Positions 1-8,693 of a DNA stretch of 64,000 nt are shown piece by piece. Made by a program: the position numbers and the translations under genes. The stretch spans positions 186,001-250,000 of the forward strand of contig NZ_JAQQXQ010000004.1 in assembly GCF_028595285.1 (NCBI RefSeq). The letters are read 5' to 3'. Under the pieces are notes generated by a model that was not told the DNA's origin, did no database searches, and saw only the letters and a program-made list of their open reading frames with translations. Every line of letters starts with the position of its first letter. The first letter of the stretch is position 1. The DNA is from Erythrobacter fulvus. Lineage in GTDB: Bacteria; Pseudomonadota; Alphaproteobacteria; Sphingomonadales; Sphingomonadaceae.

Positions 1-62
1 TGAGCCGCGCGCGCTGCGGCATGCATCGCAGCAAGGGCTGCGCTTGTCACTTCGACGTCCAT
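1..62 (-). CDS. Probable M67 (JAMM/MPN) family metallopeptidase, N-terminal fragment
   Basis: Only the first 20 codons lie in the window; the gene runs leftward off the edge. The ATG at position 62 on the minus strand opens a frame starting MDVEVTSAALAAMHAAARAA, which resembles the N-terminal helix of short bacterial JAMM proteases of the M67 family. The catalytic His and Asp residues would lie outside the window, so this is a guess from a short stretch. It is divergent from rluD with a 16-nt gap. Upstream in-line ATGs at 69 and 75 are in another frame. Confidence 0.4.
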   Translation of the reverse strand, partial: MDVEVTSAALAAMHAAARAA

Positions 63-78
63 CGCGCATGGCCATACC

Positions 79-1032
79 ATGTCTGCAGGCGAAATCATCA
101 CCGGCACTATCGTTGCGCCCGCCCGCCTCGACAAGGCGCTGGCCGAGGCCACCAACCTCAGCCGCGCGCGGGTGCAGGCGCTGATCGAGGAAGGCCGGGT
201 CGAGGTAGCAGGCAAGCCTGCCGCCTCCGCTTCGATGAAAGTCGCGGAAGGCGCGCCGTTCCGGATCGCTGTGCCCCCCGCCGCCGAGGCCGCCGCCGCG
301 CCAGAGGCGATACCGCTGGTGATCGCCTATGAAGACGAACACCTGATCGTGATCGACAAGCCCGCCGGAATGGTCGTCCACCCGGCGGCGGGCAATCCGG
401 CGGGCACGCTGGTGAATGCACTGCTGCACCACTGTCGCGGGCAGCTATCGGGAATAGGCGGGGTGGCGCGGCCCGGGATCGTCCACCGCATCGACAAGGA
501 CACATCGGGCCTGCTGGTGGTGGCCAAGACCGACGCCGCACACGAAGGCCTGGCCACCCAGTTCGCCGCGCACACCGTCCACCGCCGCTATCTCGCGGTC
601 TGTGCAGGGCATCCTTCGCCCGAAGAGGGCACCATCGACGCGCGGATCGGGCGTTCCGACAGCGACCGCAAGAAAATGACGGTGCTGCCAAAGAATTCCT
701 CGCGCGGGAAAACGGCCGTTACCCATTACAAGGTGCTGGAGCGGTTCGATGCGGCGGCGCTGATCGAATGCCGGCTTGAAACTGGACGTACCCACCAGGT
801 GCGCGTTCACTGTGCGTCAATCGGCCATGCCTTATTGGGAGACCCTGTCTATGGACGCACCCCCAAACCGCTCCGCCCGCTGGTCGAACGACTCGGCTTT
901 GCCCGTCAGGCGCTGCACGCCGCCGAGCTGGGCTTTATCCACCCGGCAAGCGGCGAATCGCTGCGGTTTCGGGCCGATCTGCCGCCCGACATGGCGGAAC
1001 TCATCGACCAACTGCGACGTTGTGATCGATGA
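79..1032 (+). CDS. rluD: RluA-family 23S rRNA pseudouridine synthase (RluD type)
   Basis: Isomerises uridines in 23S rRNA helix 69 if it is the true RluD orthologue. The 317-residue protein has an N-terminal S4 RNA-binding domain (about residues 12-60, RLDKALAEAT...SRARVQALIEEG) followed by the catalytic domain with the family motif HRIDKDTSGLLVVAK near residue 137, whose Asp is the catalytic nucleophile. Length is usual for RluD. It lies 113 nt upstream of rpoH on the same strand. RluC and RluD cannot be fully separated by eye, but the S4 domain plus the rpoH neighbourhood favours RluD. Confidence 0.9.
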   Translation: MSAGEIITGTIVAPARLDKALAEATNLSRARVQALIEEGRVEVAGKPAASASMKVAEGAPFRIAVPPAAEAAAAPEAIPLVIAYEDEHLIVIDKPAGMVVHPAAGNPAGTLVNALLHHCRGQLSGIGGVARPGIVHRIDKDTSGLLVVAKTDAAHEGLATQFAAHTVHRRYLAVCAGHPSPEEGTIDARIGRSDSDRKKMTVLPKNSSRGKTAVTHYKVLERFDAAALIECRLETGRTHQVRVHCASIGHALLGDPVYGRTPKPLRPLVERLGFARQALHAAELGFIHPASGESLRFRADLPPDMAELIDQLRRCDR

Positions 1033-1145
1033 AAAGCGCACACACGGGGCGTCGCTTCGTGTATATACCGGCTTGTGGCCCAGTCCGCCGGATGCCCATC
1101 AGGGGTCCGGCGCAAGCGGTCGACGCTAGAAAGGTTAGGTAACAA

Positions 1146-2051
1146 GTGACCAAGTCAAAGACCCCTTCGGTCCCGGCATTGAGCGGTGAGCAGAGCCTTA
1201 ACCGCTACTTGTCCGAGATTCGCAAATTCCCGGTGCTGACCGCAGAGCAGGAATACATGCTCGCCAAGCGCTATCAGGAACATGAAGACCCTGATGCCGC
1301 CGCCCAGTTGGTGACCAGCCACCTGCGCCTCGTCGCGAAGATCGCGATGGGTTACCGCGGCTATGGCCTGCCGGTTGCCGATCTGATCTCCGAAGGCAAT
1401 GTGGGCCTGATGCAGGGCGTCAAGAAATTCGAACCCGATCGCGGCTTCCGCCTCGCGACCTACGCGATGTGGTGGATCAAGGCCTCGATCCAAGAATACA
1501 TCCTGCGTTCGTGGAGCCTCGTGAAGATGGGCACCACCGCCGCGCAGAAGAAGCTGTTCTTCAACCTGCGCCGGATGAAGAAGAACCTCGACGCCTACGA
1601 GGATACCGATCTTCACCCCGACGACGTGACCAAGATCGCGACCGATCTCGGCGTGCCCGAACAGGAAGTCGTCAACATGAACCGCCGCATGATGATGGGC
1701 GGCGATGGCTCTCTCAACACGCCGATGCGCGGGGGCGAGGAAGGCTCGGGCGAATGGCAGGACTGGCTGACCGACGATCGTCCGTTGCAGGACGAGACCG
1801 TGGCCGACGCCGAGGAATCGCAGATGCGCCACGATATGCTGGTGCAGGCGATGGACAGTCTCAACGAACGGGAGCGGCACATCCTCACCGAACGCCGCCT
1901 GACCGACAAGCCGCAGACGCTGGAGGAACTCAGTCAGGTCTACGACGTCAGCCGCGAACGCATCCGCCAGATCGAGGTGCGCGCCTTCGAAAAGCTGCAG
2001 AAGGCGATGCAGCGAATTGCGGGCGAGCGGCTGCTGCCCGGGGTCGCATAA
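1146..2051 (+). CDS. rpoH: RNA polymerase heat-shock sigma factor RpoH (sigma-32)
   Basis: Directs RNA polymerase to heat-shock promoters. The 301-residue protein has sigma-70 region 1.2 (LNRYLSEIRKFPVLTAEQEY), region 2 with the core-binding segment and WWIKASIQEYILRSWSLVK, the RpoH-box-like stretch AQKKLFFNLRRMKKNL near residue 138, and a region 4 helix-turn-helix (YDVSRERIRQIEVRAFEKL) at the C terminus. The start is a GTG at 1146, preceded by the purine-rich stretch GAAAGG. It stands as its own unit and is followed by a strong terminator at 2078-2113. Whether the genome has a second rpoH paralogue cannot be told here. Confidence 0.95.
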   Translation: MTKSKTPSVPALSGEQSLNRYLSEIRKFPVLTAEQEYMLAKRYQEHEDPDAAAQLVTSHLRLVAKIAMGYRGYGLPVADLISEGNVGLMQGVKKFEPDRGFRLATYAMWWIKASIQEYILRSWSLVKMGTTAAQKKLFFNLRRMKKNLDAYEDTDLHPDDVTKIATDLGVPEQEVVNMNRRMMMGGDGSLNTPMRGGEEGSGEWQDWLTDDRPLQDETVADAEESQMRHDMLVQAMDSLNERERHILTERRLTDKPQTLEELSQVYDVSRERIRQIEVRAFEKLQKAMQRIAGERLLPGVA

Positions 2052-2077
2052 GCCCTCGCGTCACAGCAATCACCAGA

Positions 2078-2113
2078 CCCTCTCCGGCATCGTGCCGGGG
2101 AGGGTTTTCTTTT
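2078..2113 (+). terminator. Rho-independent terminator of rpoH
   Basis: A 12-bp stem (CCCTCTCCGGCA paired with TGCCGGGGAGGG, one wobble) with a TCG loop is followed by TTTTCTTTT. It begins 26 nt after the rpoH stop and separates rpoH from mtgA. Confidence 0.9.
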
Positions 2114-2147
2114 GCCGCGTCTGCGCGCTGCGACTAAAGCGCCGGTC

Positions 2148-2819
2148 ATGGCGAAGACATTCTTCCGTATTCTGGCCAAGGCGATCCTCGGTTTTGTCGG
2201 TCTTACGCTTGTGCTGGTGGTGGCCTTCAAGTGGCTGCCCGTGCCCGTCACCGCGACCATGCTAATGGACGAAAACGGCATCACGAAAGACTGGGAAAGC
2301 CTCGACAATATCGACCGCAATCTGGTCGATGCGGTGATCGCGGCGGAGGATTCGCGTTTCTGCGAGCATTTCGGCTTCGATGCAGAGGCGATCGAGCAAG
2401 CGATGCGGGAGAACATGGAAGGCGGGCGCATCCGCGGCGGATCGACCATCAGCCAGCAGACCGCTAAGAACGTCTTTCTGTGGCAGGGCGGCGGGTTCTT
2501 CCGCAAAGGCTTGGAGGCGTGGTTCACCTTCTGGATCGAGACGATCTGGGGCAAGCGGCGGATCATGGAAGTCTATCTCAACGTCGCAGAGACCGGGATC
2601 GGCACCTACGGGGCCGAGGCCGGATCGCAGCGCTATTTTGGCCATTCTGCCGCGCGCCTTTCCGCCGACGAGGCAAGCCGCATGGCGGCCGCCCTGCCCA
2701 GCCCCAAAAAGCGCGCGGTGAAGAACCCGGGCGGATGGCTCGCGCGGCACGGCAATGCGATCGAACGGCGCATCGGCATCGTCAGACGTGACGCGCTTGA
2801 TGCTTGCGTCTACAACTAG
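2148..2819 (+). CDS. mtgA: Monofunctional biosynthetic peptidoglycan transglycosylase
   Basis: Polymerises lipid II into glycan strands at the outer face of the inner membrane (GT51 family). The 223-residue protein has one N-terminal membrane anchor (about residues 8-27, ILAKAILGFVGLTLVLVVAF) and the GT51 signatures: AAEDSRFCEHFGFD with the catalytic Glu, GGSTISQQTAKNVFL, and WGKRRIMEVYLNVAETG. No transpeptidase domain follows. I chose the ATG at 2148: the longer frame would need a TTG at 2112 lying inside the rpoH terminator's T-tract. The stop is 5 nt upstream of the cation exporter start. Confidence 0.93.
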   Translation: MAKTFFRILAKAILGFVGLTLVLVVAFKWLPVPVTATMLMDENGITKDWESLDNIDRNLVDAVIAAEDSRFCEHFGFDAEAIEQAMRENMEGGRIRGGSTISQQTAKNVFLWQGGGFFRKGLEAWFTFWIETIWGKRRIMEVYLNVAETGIGTYGAEAGSQRYFGHSAARLSADEASRMAAALPSPKKRAVKNPGGWLARHGNAIERRIGIVRRDALDACVYN

Positions 2820-2824
2820 CGCGA

Positions 2825-3775
2825 ATGGCTCACGCGCACACCCACCATCACCACGATCACGCCCATGATGGCGCGGGGCATGGTCATGGCCATGGTGGTC
2901 ACCATCATCATCACGCCCCTGCCGATTTCGGGCGCGCTTTCGCCATAGGCATTGCGCTCAACACCGTATTCGTTCTGGTCGAGGCGGTGGCGGGCATCCT
3001 CTATGGTTCAATGGCACTGATCGCGGATGCGGGCCACAACCTGTCCGACGTGCTGGCCCTTGCGCTTGCATGGATCGCGGCCATCGCTGCGCGGCGGCCG
3101 GCAACGGGCCGCTTCACCTATGGCTATAAAAGCTCGACCATCCTTGCCGCGCTTGCCAACGCGCTGCTGCTGGCGATCGCGATCGGGGCGATCCTGTTCG
3201 AGACGATTCACCGCCTGACCGAGCCGCAACAGCCGCAGGGCATGGCGATGATCGTCGTTGCCGGGATCGGGATCGCGATCAACACGTTGACAGCCATGCT
3301 GTTCGTCCGGGGCCAATCCGATCTCAACATTCGCGGAGCCTTCCTCCACATGGCCGCCGATGCCCTCGTTTCGCTTGGCGTGGTTCTGGCAGGCGTTGCA
3401 ATCTTGCTGACCGGCCTTGCCTGGATCGACGCAGCGGTGAGTATCATCATTATTGCGGTAATCGCCTGGAGCACATGGGGCCTTGCGCGTGACAGCGTGG
3501 CAATGAGCCTGCAGGCAGCCCCGCCGGGGATCAACCTTGACGACGTGCGCCGCCACCTCGCCGGCCTGCAAGGCGTGGCCGCTGTCCACGATCTGCACGT
3601 CTGGCCGATGTCGACCACCGAAACCGCGCTGACCGCCCATCTGGTGATGCCCGAAAAGCCTGTGTCGGACAGTTTCCTGCGCGATGTCGCCGCCGGCCTG
3701 CGTGATCGCTTCGGCGTGAACCACGCCACCTTGCAAATCGAAAACGGCGAGAGCCAGTGCGAGCTCAGCTGCTGA
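2825..3775 (+). CDS. Cation diffusion facilitator (CDF) metal exporter, His-rich N terminus
   Basis: A 316-residue inner-membrane proton/metal antiporter, probably exporting Zn2+ or a similar divalent metal. Residues 1-32 are extremely His-rich (runs of four and five His with Gly/Asp), a typical metal-binding lead. Six membrane helices follow, with the HxxxD-type metal site motifs (LIADAGHNLSDVLALAL in TM2, FLHMAADALVSLGVV in TM5), then a cytoplasmic C-terminal domain with HDLHVWPMSTTETALTAHL. The ATG at 2825 is used rather than an upstream TTG at 2804 inside mtgA. Its stop TGA overlaps the next start in TGATG, so it is translationally coupled to the sigma factor. Confidence 0.93.
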   Translation: MAHAHTHHHHDHAHDGAGHGHGHGGHHHHHAPADFGRAFAIGIALNTVFVLVEAVAGILYGSMALIADAGHNLSDVLALALAWIAAIAARRPATGRFTYGYKSSTILAALANALLLAIAIGAILFETIHRLTEPQQPQGMAMIVVAGIGIAINTLTAMLFVRGQSDLNIRGAFLHMAADALVSLGVVLAGVAILLTGLAWIDAAVSIIIIAVIAWSTWGLARDSVAMSLQAAPPGINLDDVRRHLAGLQGVAAVHDLHVWPMSTTETALTAHLVMPEKPVSDSFLRDVAAGLRDRFGVNHATLQIENGESQCELSC

Positions 3776-4362
3776 TGGCTGCCCGCCCGCGTCCATCTTC
3801 CGACGAAGCACGTGAGGCCCTGCGCGATGCGATGGCACGTCTGGCCGAAGGCGATCAGACGGCGCTCGAGGAAATTTATCGTATGACCCGGGTGAAGCTG
3901 TTCGGCATCACCTTGCGTATATTGGGCGACAGAAAGGAAGCCGAGGACGCCTTGCAGGACGTCTATGTCAATCTCTGGCAGCGGGCCGACCGCTATGATC
4001 CCGCGCGGGCAAGCCCGATTTCGTGGCTGGCGACGTTCGCCCGCAACCGTGCGATAGACCGGCTGCGCACGGGCAAGGTGCGTGGCGGAGCTGTGGGGAT
4101 CGAGGAAGCGGCGCCGCTTCCCGACGAGGCTCCGCTGGCCGACGCGCTGCTGGTGGATGCCGAGCAGGCCGCACAGATCCACAAGTGCATCGAAACCCTC
4201 GACGAACGCACCCGGACGCACATCCGTGCGGCGTTTTTCGACGGTTACACCTATGCCCAACTGGCCGAGCAGGCGGATGTGCCGCTCGGCACGATGAAAA
4301 GCTGGATCCGCCGAGGGCTGCAACGTCTGCGCGCGTGTCTTGAAGCGAGCGAACGGCCGTGA
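3775..4362 (+). CDS. ECF sigma factor, SigK/RskA-linked type
   Basis: An alternative sigma factor of 195 residues with only regions 2 and 4, as in the ECF class. Region 2 is at about residues 30-100 (LEEIYRMTRVKLFGITLRIL...EDALQDVYVNLWQRA...PISWLATFARNRAIDRLR); region 4 at about 130-185 has LDERTRTHIRAAFFDGYTYAQLAEQADVPLGTMKSWIRRGL. Its ATG overlaps the CDF stop by one base and its own stop overlaps the anti-sigma GTG by four bases (GTGA), so the sigma and anti-sigma are tightly coupled. The likely target is the fasciclin gene downstream. The inducing signal is unknown; linkage with a metal exporter is suggestive only. Confidence 0.92.
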   Translation: MAARPRPSSDEAREALRDAMARLAEGDQTALEEIYRMTRVKLFGITLRILGDRKEAEDALQDVYVNLWQRADRYDPARASPISWLATFARNRAIDRLRTGKVRGGAVGIEEAAPLPDEAPLADALLVDAEQAAQIHKCIETLDERTRTHIRAAFFDGYTYAQLAEQADVPLGTMKSWIRRGLQRLRACLEASERP

Positions 4363-5135
4363 GTGCGCCCGAAGACACTGGCCCCGAAGCGACGCGCGAC
4401 GATCCGGTGATCGCCGCCGAGTGGGCGCTTGGTCTGCTCGAGGGCGAGGAACTGCTCGCCGCGCGCGGGAAGTATGCGACCGATCCCGACTTCGCGTGGC
4501 GCAAGGAGTGGTGGGACAACTGGTTCGCGCCATGGACCGACGACATGGCTGGCGCAGTCGAGCCGGGCGCGCATGTGTGGGACGGCATCGCAGCCCGACT
4601 GACCACGCAAACCGGCATTGCCAACGCGCCCAACGCCACGTCGGGGGGCGAAGTCGTCGCGCTCAAGGCGCGGTTGCGCCGCTGGCAATGGGCCGCAGGA
4701 TTGACCTCGGCCGCTGCGGCAGTGGCGCTGGCGCTGCTCGTCCTGAATCCTGCCGGCGTTCAGGCGCCGAACACGCAGCCCGCGCAGATCGCCGCCGCGC
4801 CGATGATAGCGACCGTCCCTATCGGGGAAACCGGCCTCAGGCTCGACGTCACCTATATCCCCGAAGGCGAGCGGATGCTGATCGCGGCTATCGGTCTTGC
4901 TCCCGACGGGGTGCATGATCACGAATTGTGGCTGGTGCCCGATGATGGCAGCGCAGCAAAGTCGCTGGGGGTAGTCGCACCGGGCGAAGTGCGCTCGATG
5001 GAAGTTCCAGCCGAGGTCGTGGCCGAACTGCACGACGGTTCGCGCCTGCTCCTGACCCGCGAGCCGCTAGGCGGCAAGCCCGCCGATGCCGAGGCCGGGC
5101 CGGTAGTGGCCGAAGGCGCCTTCATCCGCGTCTGA
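4359..5135 (+). CDS. Membrane anti-sigma factor, RskA (anti-sigma-K) family
   Basis: A 258-residue single-pass membrane protein that should hold the upstream ECF sigma factor inactive. The N-terminal part (about residues 15-80: VIAAEWALGLLEGEELLAARG...) is the cytoplasmic sigma-binding domain; one transmembrane helix follows near residues 110-130 (WAAGLTSAAAAVALALLVL); the periplasmic half matches the RskA C-terminal domain (YIPEGERMLIAAIGL, DHELWLVPDDGSAAKSLGVV). It starts with GTG overlapping the sigma stop. No zinc-binding HxxxCxxC motif is seen, which fits RskA rather than a ZAS anti-sigma. Release is expected by regulated proteolysis, as known for RskA. Confidence 0.9.
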   Translation: MSAPEDTGPEATRDDPVIAAEWALGLLEGEELLAARGKYATDPDFAWRKEWWDNWFAPWTDDMAGAVEPGAHVWDGIAARLTTQTGIANAPNATSGGEVVALKARLRRWQWAAGLTSAAAAVALALLVLNPAGVQAPNTQPAQIAAAPMIATVPIGETGLRLDVTYIPEGERMLIAAIGLAPDGVHDHELWLVPDDGSAAKSLGVVAPGEVRSMEVPAEVVAELHDGSRLLLTREPLGGKPADAEAGPVVAEGAFIRV

Positions 5136-5193
5136 GGCGGCCTCGCTTCGCCGCAGTCACGCGGCAATTCATCCGCATTAGCATTTTCCCCCG

Positions 5194-5218
5194 CATCCGC
5201 TGCATCCGCTACGCCGTA
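5194..5218 (+). promoter_or_regulatory. Candidate ECF-sigma promoter of the fasciclin gene
   Basis: CATCC (5194-5198), a 16-nt spacer and CGTA (5215-5218) have the spacing of an ECF-type promoter. CATCCGC recurs at 5170-5176, 5194-5200 and 5203-5209, and the third copy is 17 nt from another CGT (5225). The site lies 59 nt upstream of the fasciclin GTG and directly after the anti-sigma gene, so it is a good candidate for the partner sigma. This is inference from spacing; no transcription start is known. Confidence 0.45.
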
Positions 5219-5276
5219 ACTACGCGTGCAAGTGGGAGGGCTTGCAGACGAGACACCCCAAGAGGAGATCCCTACT

Positions 5277-5831
5277 GTGACCCCCAAGACCAAGCTTACC
5301 GCTATTATCGCCGTCGCTCTTGCCGCAACTGCCGGCATCACCGCCGCGCCGGCGCTGGCCGATCACCACATGGAAAAGAAGGCCGAAGCGAATATCGTAG
5401 AAACCGCGCAAAGCACCGGTGTGCACAAGACCCTCGTCGCGGCCGTAACGGCAGCCGGTCTTGGCGACACTCTGGCTACGACCTCGCCCATCACCGTCTT
5501 TGCGCCGACGGACACTGCCTTTGCCGAACTGCCCGACGGGACGGTCTCGACGCTGCTGAAGCCGGAAAACAAGCCGCTGCTGACAAATATTCTGAGCTAT
5601 CACGTCGTGAAGGGCCAGATTACCTCGGAAGGCCTTGTCGGCTTGATCGGTAATGGCGGCGGCAAGGCTACGCTCACAACGCTTAGCGGCGGCACGCTGA
5701 CCGCCGCGATCGAGGGTGGCAATGTCGTGATTACCGATGCCAAGGGCGGCAAGACCACCGTGGTCAAGGCCGACGTGATGACCTCGAACGGCGTGATCCA
5801 CGTCACTGACGGCGTGTTCCTGCCCGCCTGA
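5277..5831 (+). CDS. Secreted fasciclin (FAS1) domain protein
   Basis: A 184-residue exported protein with one FAS1 adhesion-type domain. The signal peptide covers about residues 1-28 (KLTAIIAVALAATAGITAAPALA, cleavage after ALA). The FAS1 domain fills the rest: NIVETAQSTGVHKTLVAAV, PITVFAPTDTAFAELPDG (H1 box) and the closing NGVIHVTDGVFLP (H2 box). The GTG at 5277 is chosen because it has the ribosome site AAGAGGAG 8-15 nt upstream and starts the signal peptide; an upstream in-frame ATG at 5226 would hide it. It follows the ECF sigma/anti-sigma pair, the same trio as sigK-rskA with MPT70/MPT83 in mycobacteria. Function in this organism is unknown. Confidence 0.92.
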   Translation: MTPKTKLTAIIAVALAATAGITAAPALADHHMEKKAEANIVETAQSTGVHKTLVAAVTAAGLGDTLATTSPITVFAPTDTAFAELPDGTVSTLLKPENKPLLTNILSYHVVKGQITSEGLVGLIGNGGGKATLTTLSGGTLTAAIEGGNVVITDAKGGKTTVVKADVMTSNGVIHVTDGVFLPA

Positions 5832-5906
5832 CAGCCGAGGCCCAACGGCTAGCGCCGCCTCCCACTTCCCCATCCCCTCCCGTCGGGGGGACGGCGCTGC
5901 TCCCGA

Positions 5907-5946
5907 CCCCGTCCGGCCCTTCCTCCAAGGCCGGACGGGGTTTTGG
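5907..5946 (+). terminator. Rho-independent terminator after the fasciclin gene
   Basis: A perfect 12-bp stem CCCCGTCCGGCC / GGCCGGACGGGG with a 10-nt loop is followed by TTTTGG. It also lies just downstream of the convergent minus-strand gene ending at 5955. Confidence 0.9.
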
Positions 5947-5954
5947 TATGGGCA

Positions 5955-6356
5955 TCAGGATGCTGGTGGGGCTGCCTGTCCTGCTGCGGTCGCCTCGGCG
6001 TGGAGAGCGCGCAGTTCCTCTTCCGTCATGGCCGAGAGCGCCTCATAGGCCGGGCGCGTCAAGGTCTTGTCGCCGTTGCCTTCGCCGCGGAGCTTGTAGA
6101 CCCCGTCCTTGGGAAAGATGATGAAATAGAAGCTGAGGTCGCTCGGCGACTTCGGGCCGGTGACCACAACGATGCTGGCATCGTCATCGCAAGCAAACAC
6201 ATACCACTGCACGCCATCGAAATAGCGTTCGACGGGCCCAGCCTTGCAATCGAGGCGGGGCCGTTCGGTCCCTGAAGTTGCCTGACCTTCTGCTGGAACA
6301 GCCTGAGCAATGCAGGCGGCAAGCCCGCCAAGCATTGCTACAAGCGCGACGCGCAT
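5955..6356 (-). CDS. Small exported protein, possible lipoprotein, unknown function
   Basis: I do not recognise the family. The 133-residue product starts with a hydrophobic signal region, and LGGLAAC at residues 9-15 could be a lipobox with Cys15. The mature part has two further Cys (in RLDCKAGP and [10 protein letters not shown]) that could form a disulphide, a beta-rich stretch ([29 protein letters not shown]) and a helical Ala/Glu-rich tail. It ends 3 nt upstream of nothing else on its strand: its start lies 3 nt downstream of the clpX stop (6360), so it may be cotranscribed with clpX. Confidence 0.6.
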   Translation of the reverse strand: MRVALVAMLGGLAACIAQAVPAEGQATSGTERPRLDCKAGPVERYFDGVQWYVFACDDDASIVVVTGPKSPSDLSFYFIIFPKDGVYKLRGEGNGDKTLTRPAYEALSAMTEEELRALHAEATAAGQAAPPAS

Positions 6357-6359
6357 GAG

Positions 6360-7625
6360 TTACGCCGCCTCTTCCTTCTTCTCTTCGCCGCCCAGGACGC
6401 GGATCGGGTCCTTCTTGCCCTCGACCACTTCCTTGTCGATGACAATCTCGGTCACGCCTTCCATATCGGGCAGGTCGAACATCGTATCGAGCAGCAGGCC
6501 TTCGACGATGGAACGAAGTCCCCGCGCGCCGGTCTTCCGCTTGATCGCACGCTCGGCAATCGCCTGCAGCGCGTCATCGGTGAAGGTCAGTTCGACGTCT
6601 TCGAGCTCGAAAAGCTTGCGGTACTGCTTCACCAGCGCGTTCTTCGGCTCCTTCAGGATCGTCACCAGCGCATCGACATCAAGATCGTGCAGGGTCGCGA
6701 TCACCGGCAGGCGGCCGACGAATTCAGGGATAAGGCCGAACTTCAGCAGGTCTTCCGGTTCGCTCTTTTCGAGCAGTTCGCCCACGCGGCGCTTATCCGG
6801 ATCGGCGACATGCGCACCAAAGCCGATCGAACGCTTCTGCAGGCGGTCGGCGATGATCTTGTCGAGGCCCGCAAAGGCGCCGCCGCAGATGAACAGGATG
6901 TTGGTGGTATCGACCTGCAGGAATTCCTGCTGCGGATGCTTGCGCCCGCCCTGCGGCGGCACGCTGGCGGTGGTGCCTTCCATCAGCTTGAGCAGCGCCT
7001 GCTGCACGCCCTCGCCCGAAACGTCGCGGGTGATTGAGGGGTTTTCGGCCTTGCGGGTGATCTTGTCGATCTCGTCGATGTAAACGATCCCGTGCTGCGC
7101 CTTCTCCACGTTGTAGTCGGACGCCTGGAGCAGCTTCAGGATGATGTTCTCCACATCCTCGCCCACGTAGCCCGCTTCGGTCAGCGTGGTGGCGTCGGCC
7201 ATGGTGAAGGGCACGTCGAAGGTGCGCGCCAGCGTCTGCGCGAGCAGGGTCTTGCCCGAACCGGTCGGGCCGACCAGCAGGATGTTCGACTTCGCCAGCT
7301 CGACATCGCCGGCCTTGCCCGAGTGCTTCAGCCGCTTGTAGTGGTTGTGCACCGCGACCGAGAGCACGCGCTTCGCCCGATCCTGACCGATCACGTAATC
7401 GTTCAGGGTCGTGAAGATGTCCATCGGCGTGGGGATCTCGCCTTCCTTCTTGCCGGCGATCCCTGCCTTGGTTTCCTCGCGGATGATGTCGTTGCACAGC
7501 TCGACGCATTCATCGCAGATGAACACGGTGGGGCCGGCGATAAGCTTGCGCACCTCGTGCTGCGACTTCCCGCAGAAGCTGCAATAGAGGGTGCTCTTGC
7601 TGTCGGATCCGCTCAATTTGGTCAT
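6360..7625 (-). CDS. clpX: ATP-dependent Clp protease ATP-binding subunit ClpX
   Basis: The AAA+ unfoldase that feeds substrates to ClpP; in alphaproteobacteria it degrades CtrA among others. The 421-residue protein has the N-terminal zinc domain (Cys pairs in YCSFCGKS and [10 protein letters not shown], residues 14-42), Walker [13 protein letters not shown], Walker [11 protein letters not shown], the pore-loop [10 protein letters not shown] and the sensor-2 [13 protein letters not shown]. The ATG at 7625 is chosen since [18 protein letters not shown] is the family N terminus; the longer frame adds 26 atypical residues. clpP lies 210 nt upstream on the same strand. Confidence 0.97.
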   Translation of the reverse strand: MTKLSGSDSKSTLYCSFCGKSQHEVRKLIAGPTVFICDECVELCNDIIREETKAGIAGKKEGEIPTPMDIFTTLNDYVIGQDRAKRVLSVAVHNHYKRLKHSGKAGDVELAKSNILLVGPTGSGKTLLAQTLARTFDVPFTMADATTLTEAGYVGEDVENIILKLLQASDYNVEKAQHGIVYIDEIDKITRKAENPSITRDVSGEGVQQALLKLMEGTTASVPPQGGRKHPQQEFLQVDTTNILFICGGAFAGLDKIIADRLQKRSIGFGAHVADPDKRRVGELLEKSEPEDLLKFGLIPEFVGRLPVIATLHDLDVDALVTILKEPKNALVKQYRKLFELEDVELTFTDDALQAIAERAIKRKTGARGLRSIVEGLLLDTMFDLPDMEGVTEIVIDKEVVEGKKDPIRVLGGEEKKEEAA

Positions 7626-7835
7626 TCCTGTGTCCTCGAATCCGTGCAGGATAGCATGGCAATGCCGCCTGCGGATTCGGCAAATGTATCCCTTGCACCG
7701 CATGAATCAACACATGGCGCAAGTTTTAATCCCTCCGGCATGGCACCGGATGGCGTGAAATACCGGAAAATGCGCAATGTTCCGGAGCCTGCCCCATGCA
7801 GGGACAGGCGCTGGCCAAGGCCTGACAGGCGGAGC

Positions 7836-8540
7836 TTATTCAGGAGCGCCGCCCGATCCGTCCTCGCCCGGGGTTTCCTCGGTTTCGGGGCGGGTTTCGA
7901 AGACCTTGTCGACCAGACCGAAGGCCTTGGCTTCCTCTGCCTCGAGGAAGGTGTCACGATCCATCGCCTTTTCGATCTCTTCAAGGCTGCGGCCGGTGAA
8001 CTTCACGTAAAGATCATTCATCCGCGAACGGATGCGCAGGATCTCACGCGCCTGAATTTCGATATCCGACGCCATCCCGCGGGCCCCACCCGAAGGCTGG
8101 TGAATCATGATACGCGAATTGGGCAGCGCGATCCGCATTCCCGGCTCGCCCGCCGCCAGCAGGAAGCTGCCCATCGAGGCTGCTTGACCGATGCACACGG
8201 TCGACACGCGCGGCTTGATGTACTGCATGGTGTCGAAGATCGACAGGCCCGCCGTCACCACCCCGCCGGGCGAGTTGATGTACATGCTGATCGGCTTGGA
8301 AGGATTTTCGCTTTCAAGAAACAGCAGCTGCGCGACGATCAGCGAGGCCATTCCATCCTCCACCTGCCCGGTCACGAACACGATGCGTTCGCGCAGCAGG
8401 CGGCTGAAGATGTCGAAGCTGCGTTCGCCGCGGCTGGTCTGCTCGACCACGACCGGCACCAGCGCGCCGGTGACGGGATCGCGCGTGAACTGGCCCTGAG
8501 TGCCAAAGGTTTCGCCGGAATTGCCGAACAGATCGATCAT
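7836..8540 (-). CDS. clpP: ATP-dependent Clp protease proteolytic subunit ClpP
   Basis: A 234-residue serine protease that forms the ClpXP core chamber. The catalytic triad is visible as Ser122 ([14 protein letters not shown]), His147 ([10 protein letters not shown]) and Asp196 (MDRDTF). The ATG at 8540 follows the ribosome site GAAGGAAAC; upstream codons do not look like ClpP. The N terminus extends about 25 residues before the conserved core, as in forms that are self-processed. The C terminus (residues 213-234) is acidic and Gly-rich. It faces the divergent amidase gene. Confidence 0.97.
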   Translation of the reverse strand: MIDLFGNSGETFGTQGQFTRDPVTGALVPVVVEQTSRGERSFDIFSRLLRERIVFVTGQVEDGMASLIVAQLLFLESENPSKPISMYINSPGGVVTAGLSIFDTMQYIKPRVSTVCIGQAASMGSFLLAAGEPGMRIALPNSRIMIHQPSGGARGMASDIEIQAREILRIRSRMNDLYVKFTGRSLEEIEKAMDRDTFLEAEEAKAFGLVDKVFETRPETEETPGEDGSGGAPE

Positions 8541-8693
8541 GGGGATGCCGTTTCCTTCGTAAGTGTCGGATTGGCTATGTCGGAGGCTGGGGGGCAATTT
8601 CAAGGGCGTTTACCTTGTCGCCTGTGAATTGACGGTGGCTTGCCTGCGCTCGTGCCGCTTGCATCGCCGCGCAGAACAGGCAAACCTGCGCCC

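Noticed and set aside
3208-4533. 441-codon minus-strand frame opposite the CDF and sigma genes
   Set aside because: Arg/Pro-rich shadow composition; the plus-strand genes have coupled starts and clear motifs.
7092-8627. 511-codon plus-strand frame opposite clpX and clpP
   Set aside because: Antisense shadow of two certain genes, no signal or domain.
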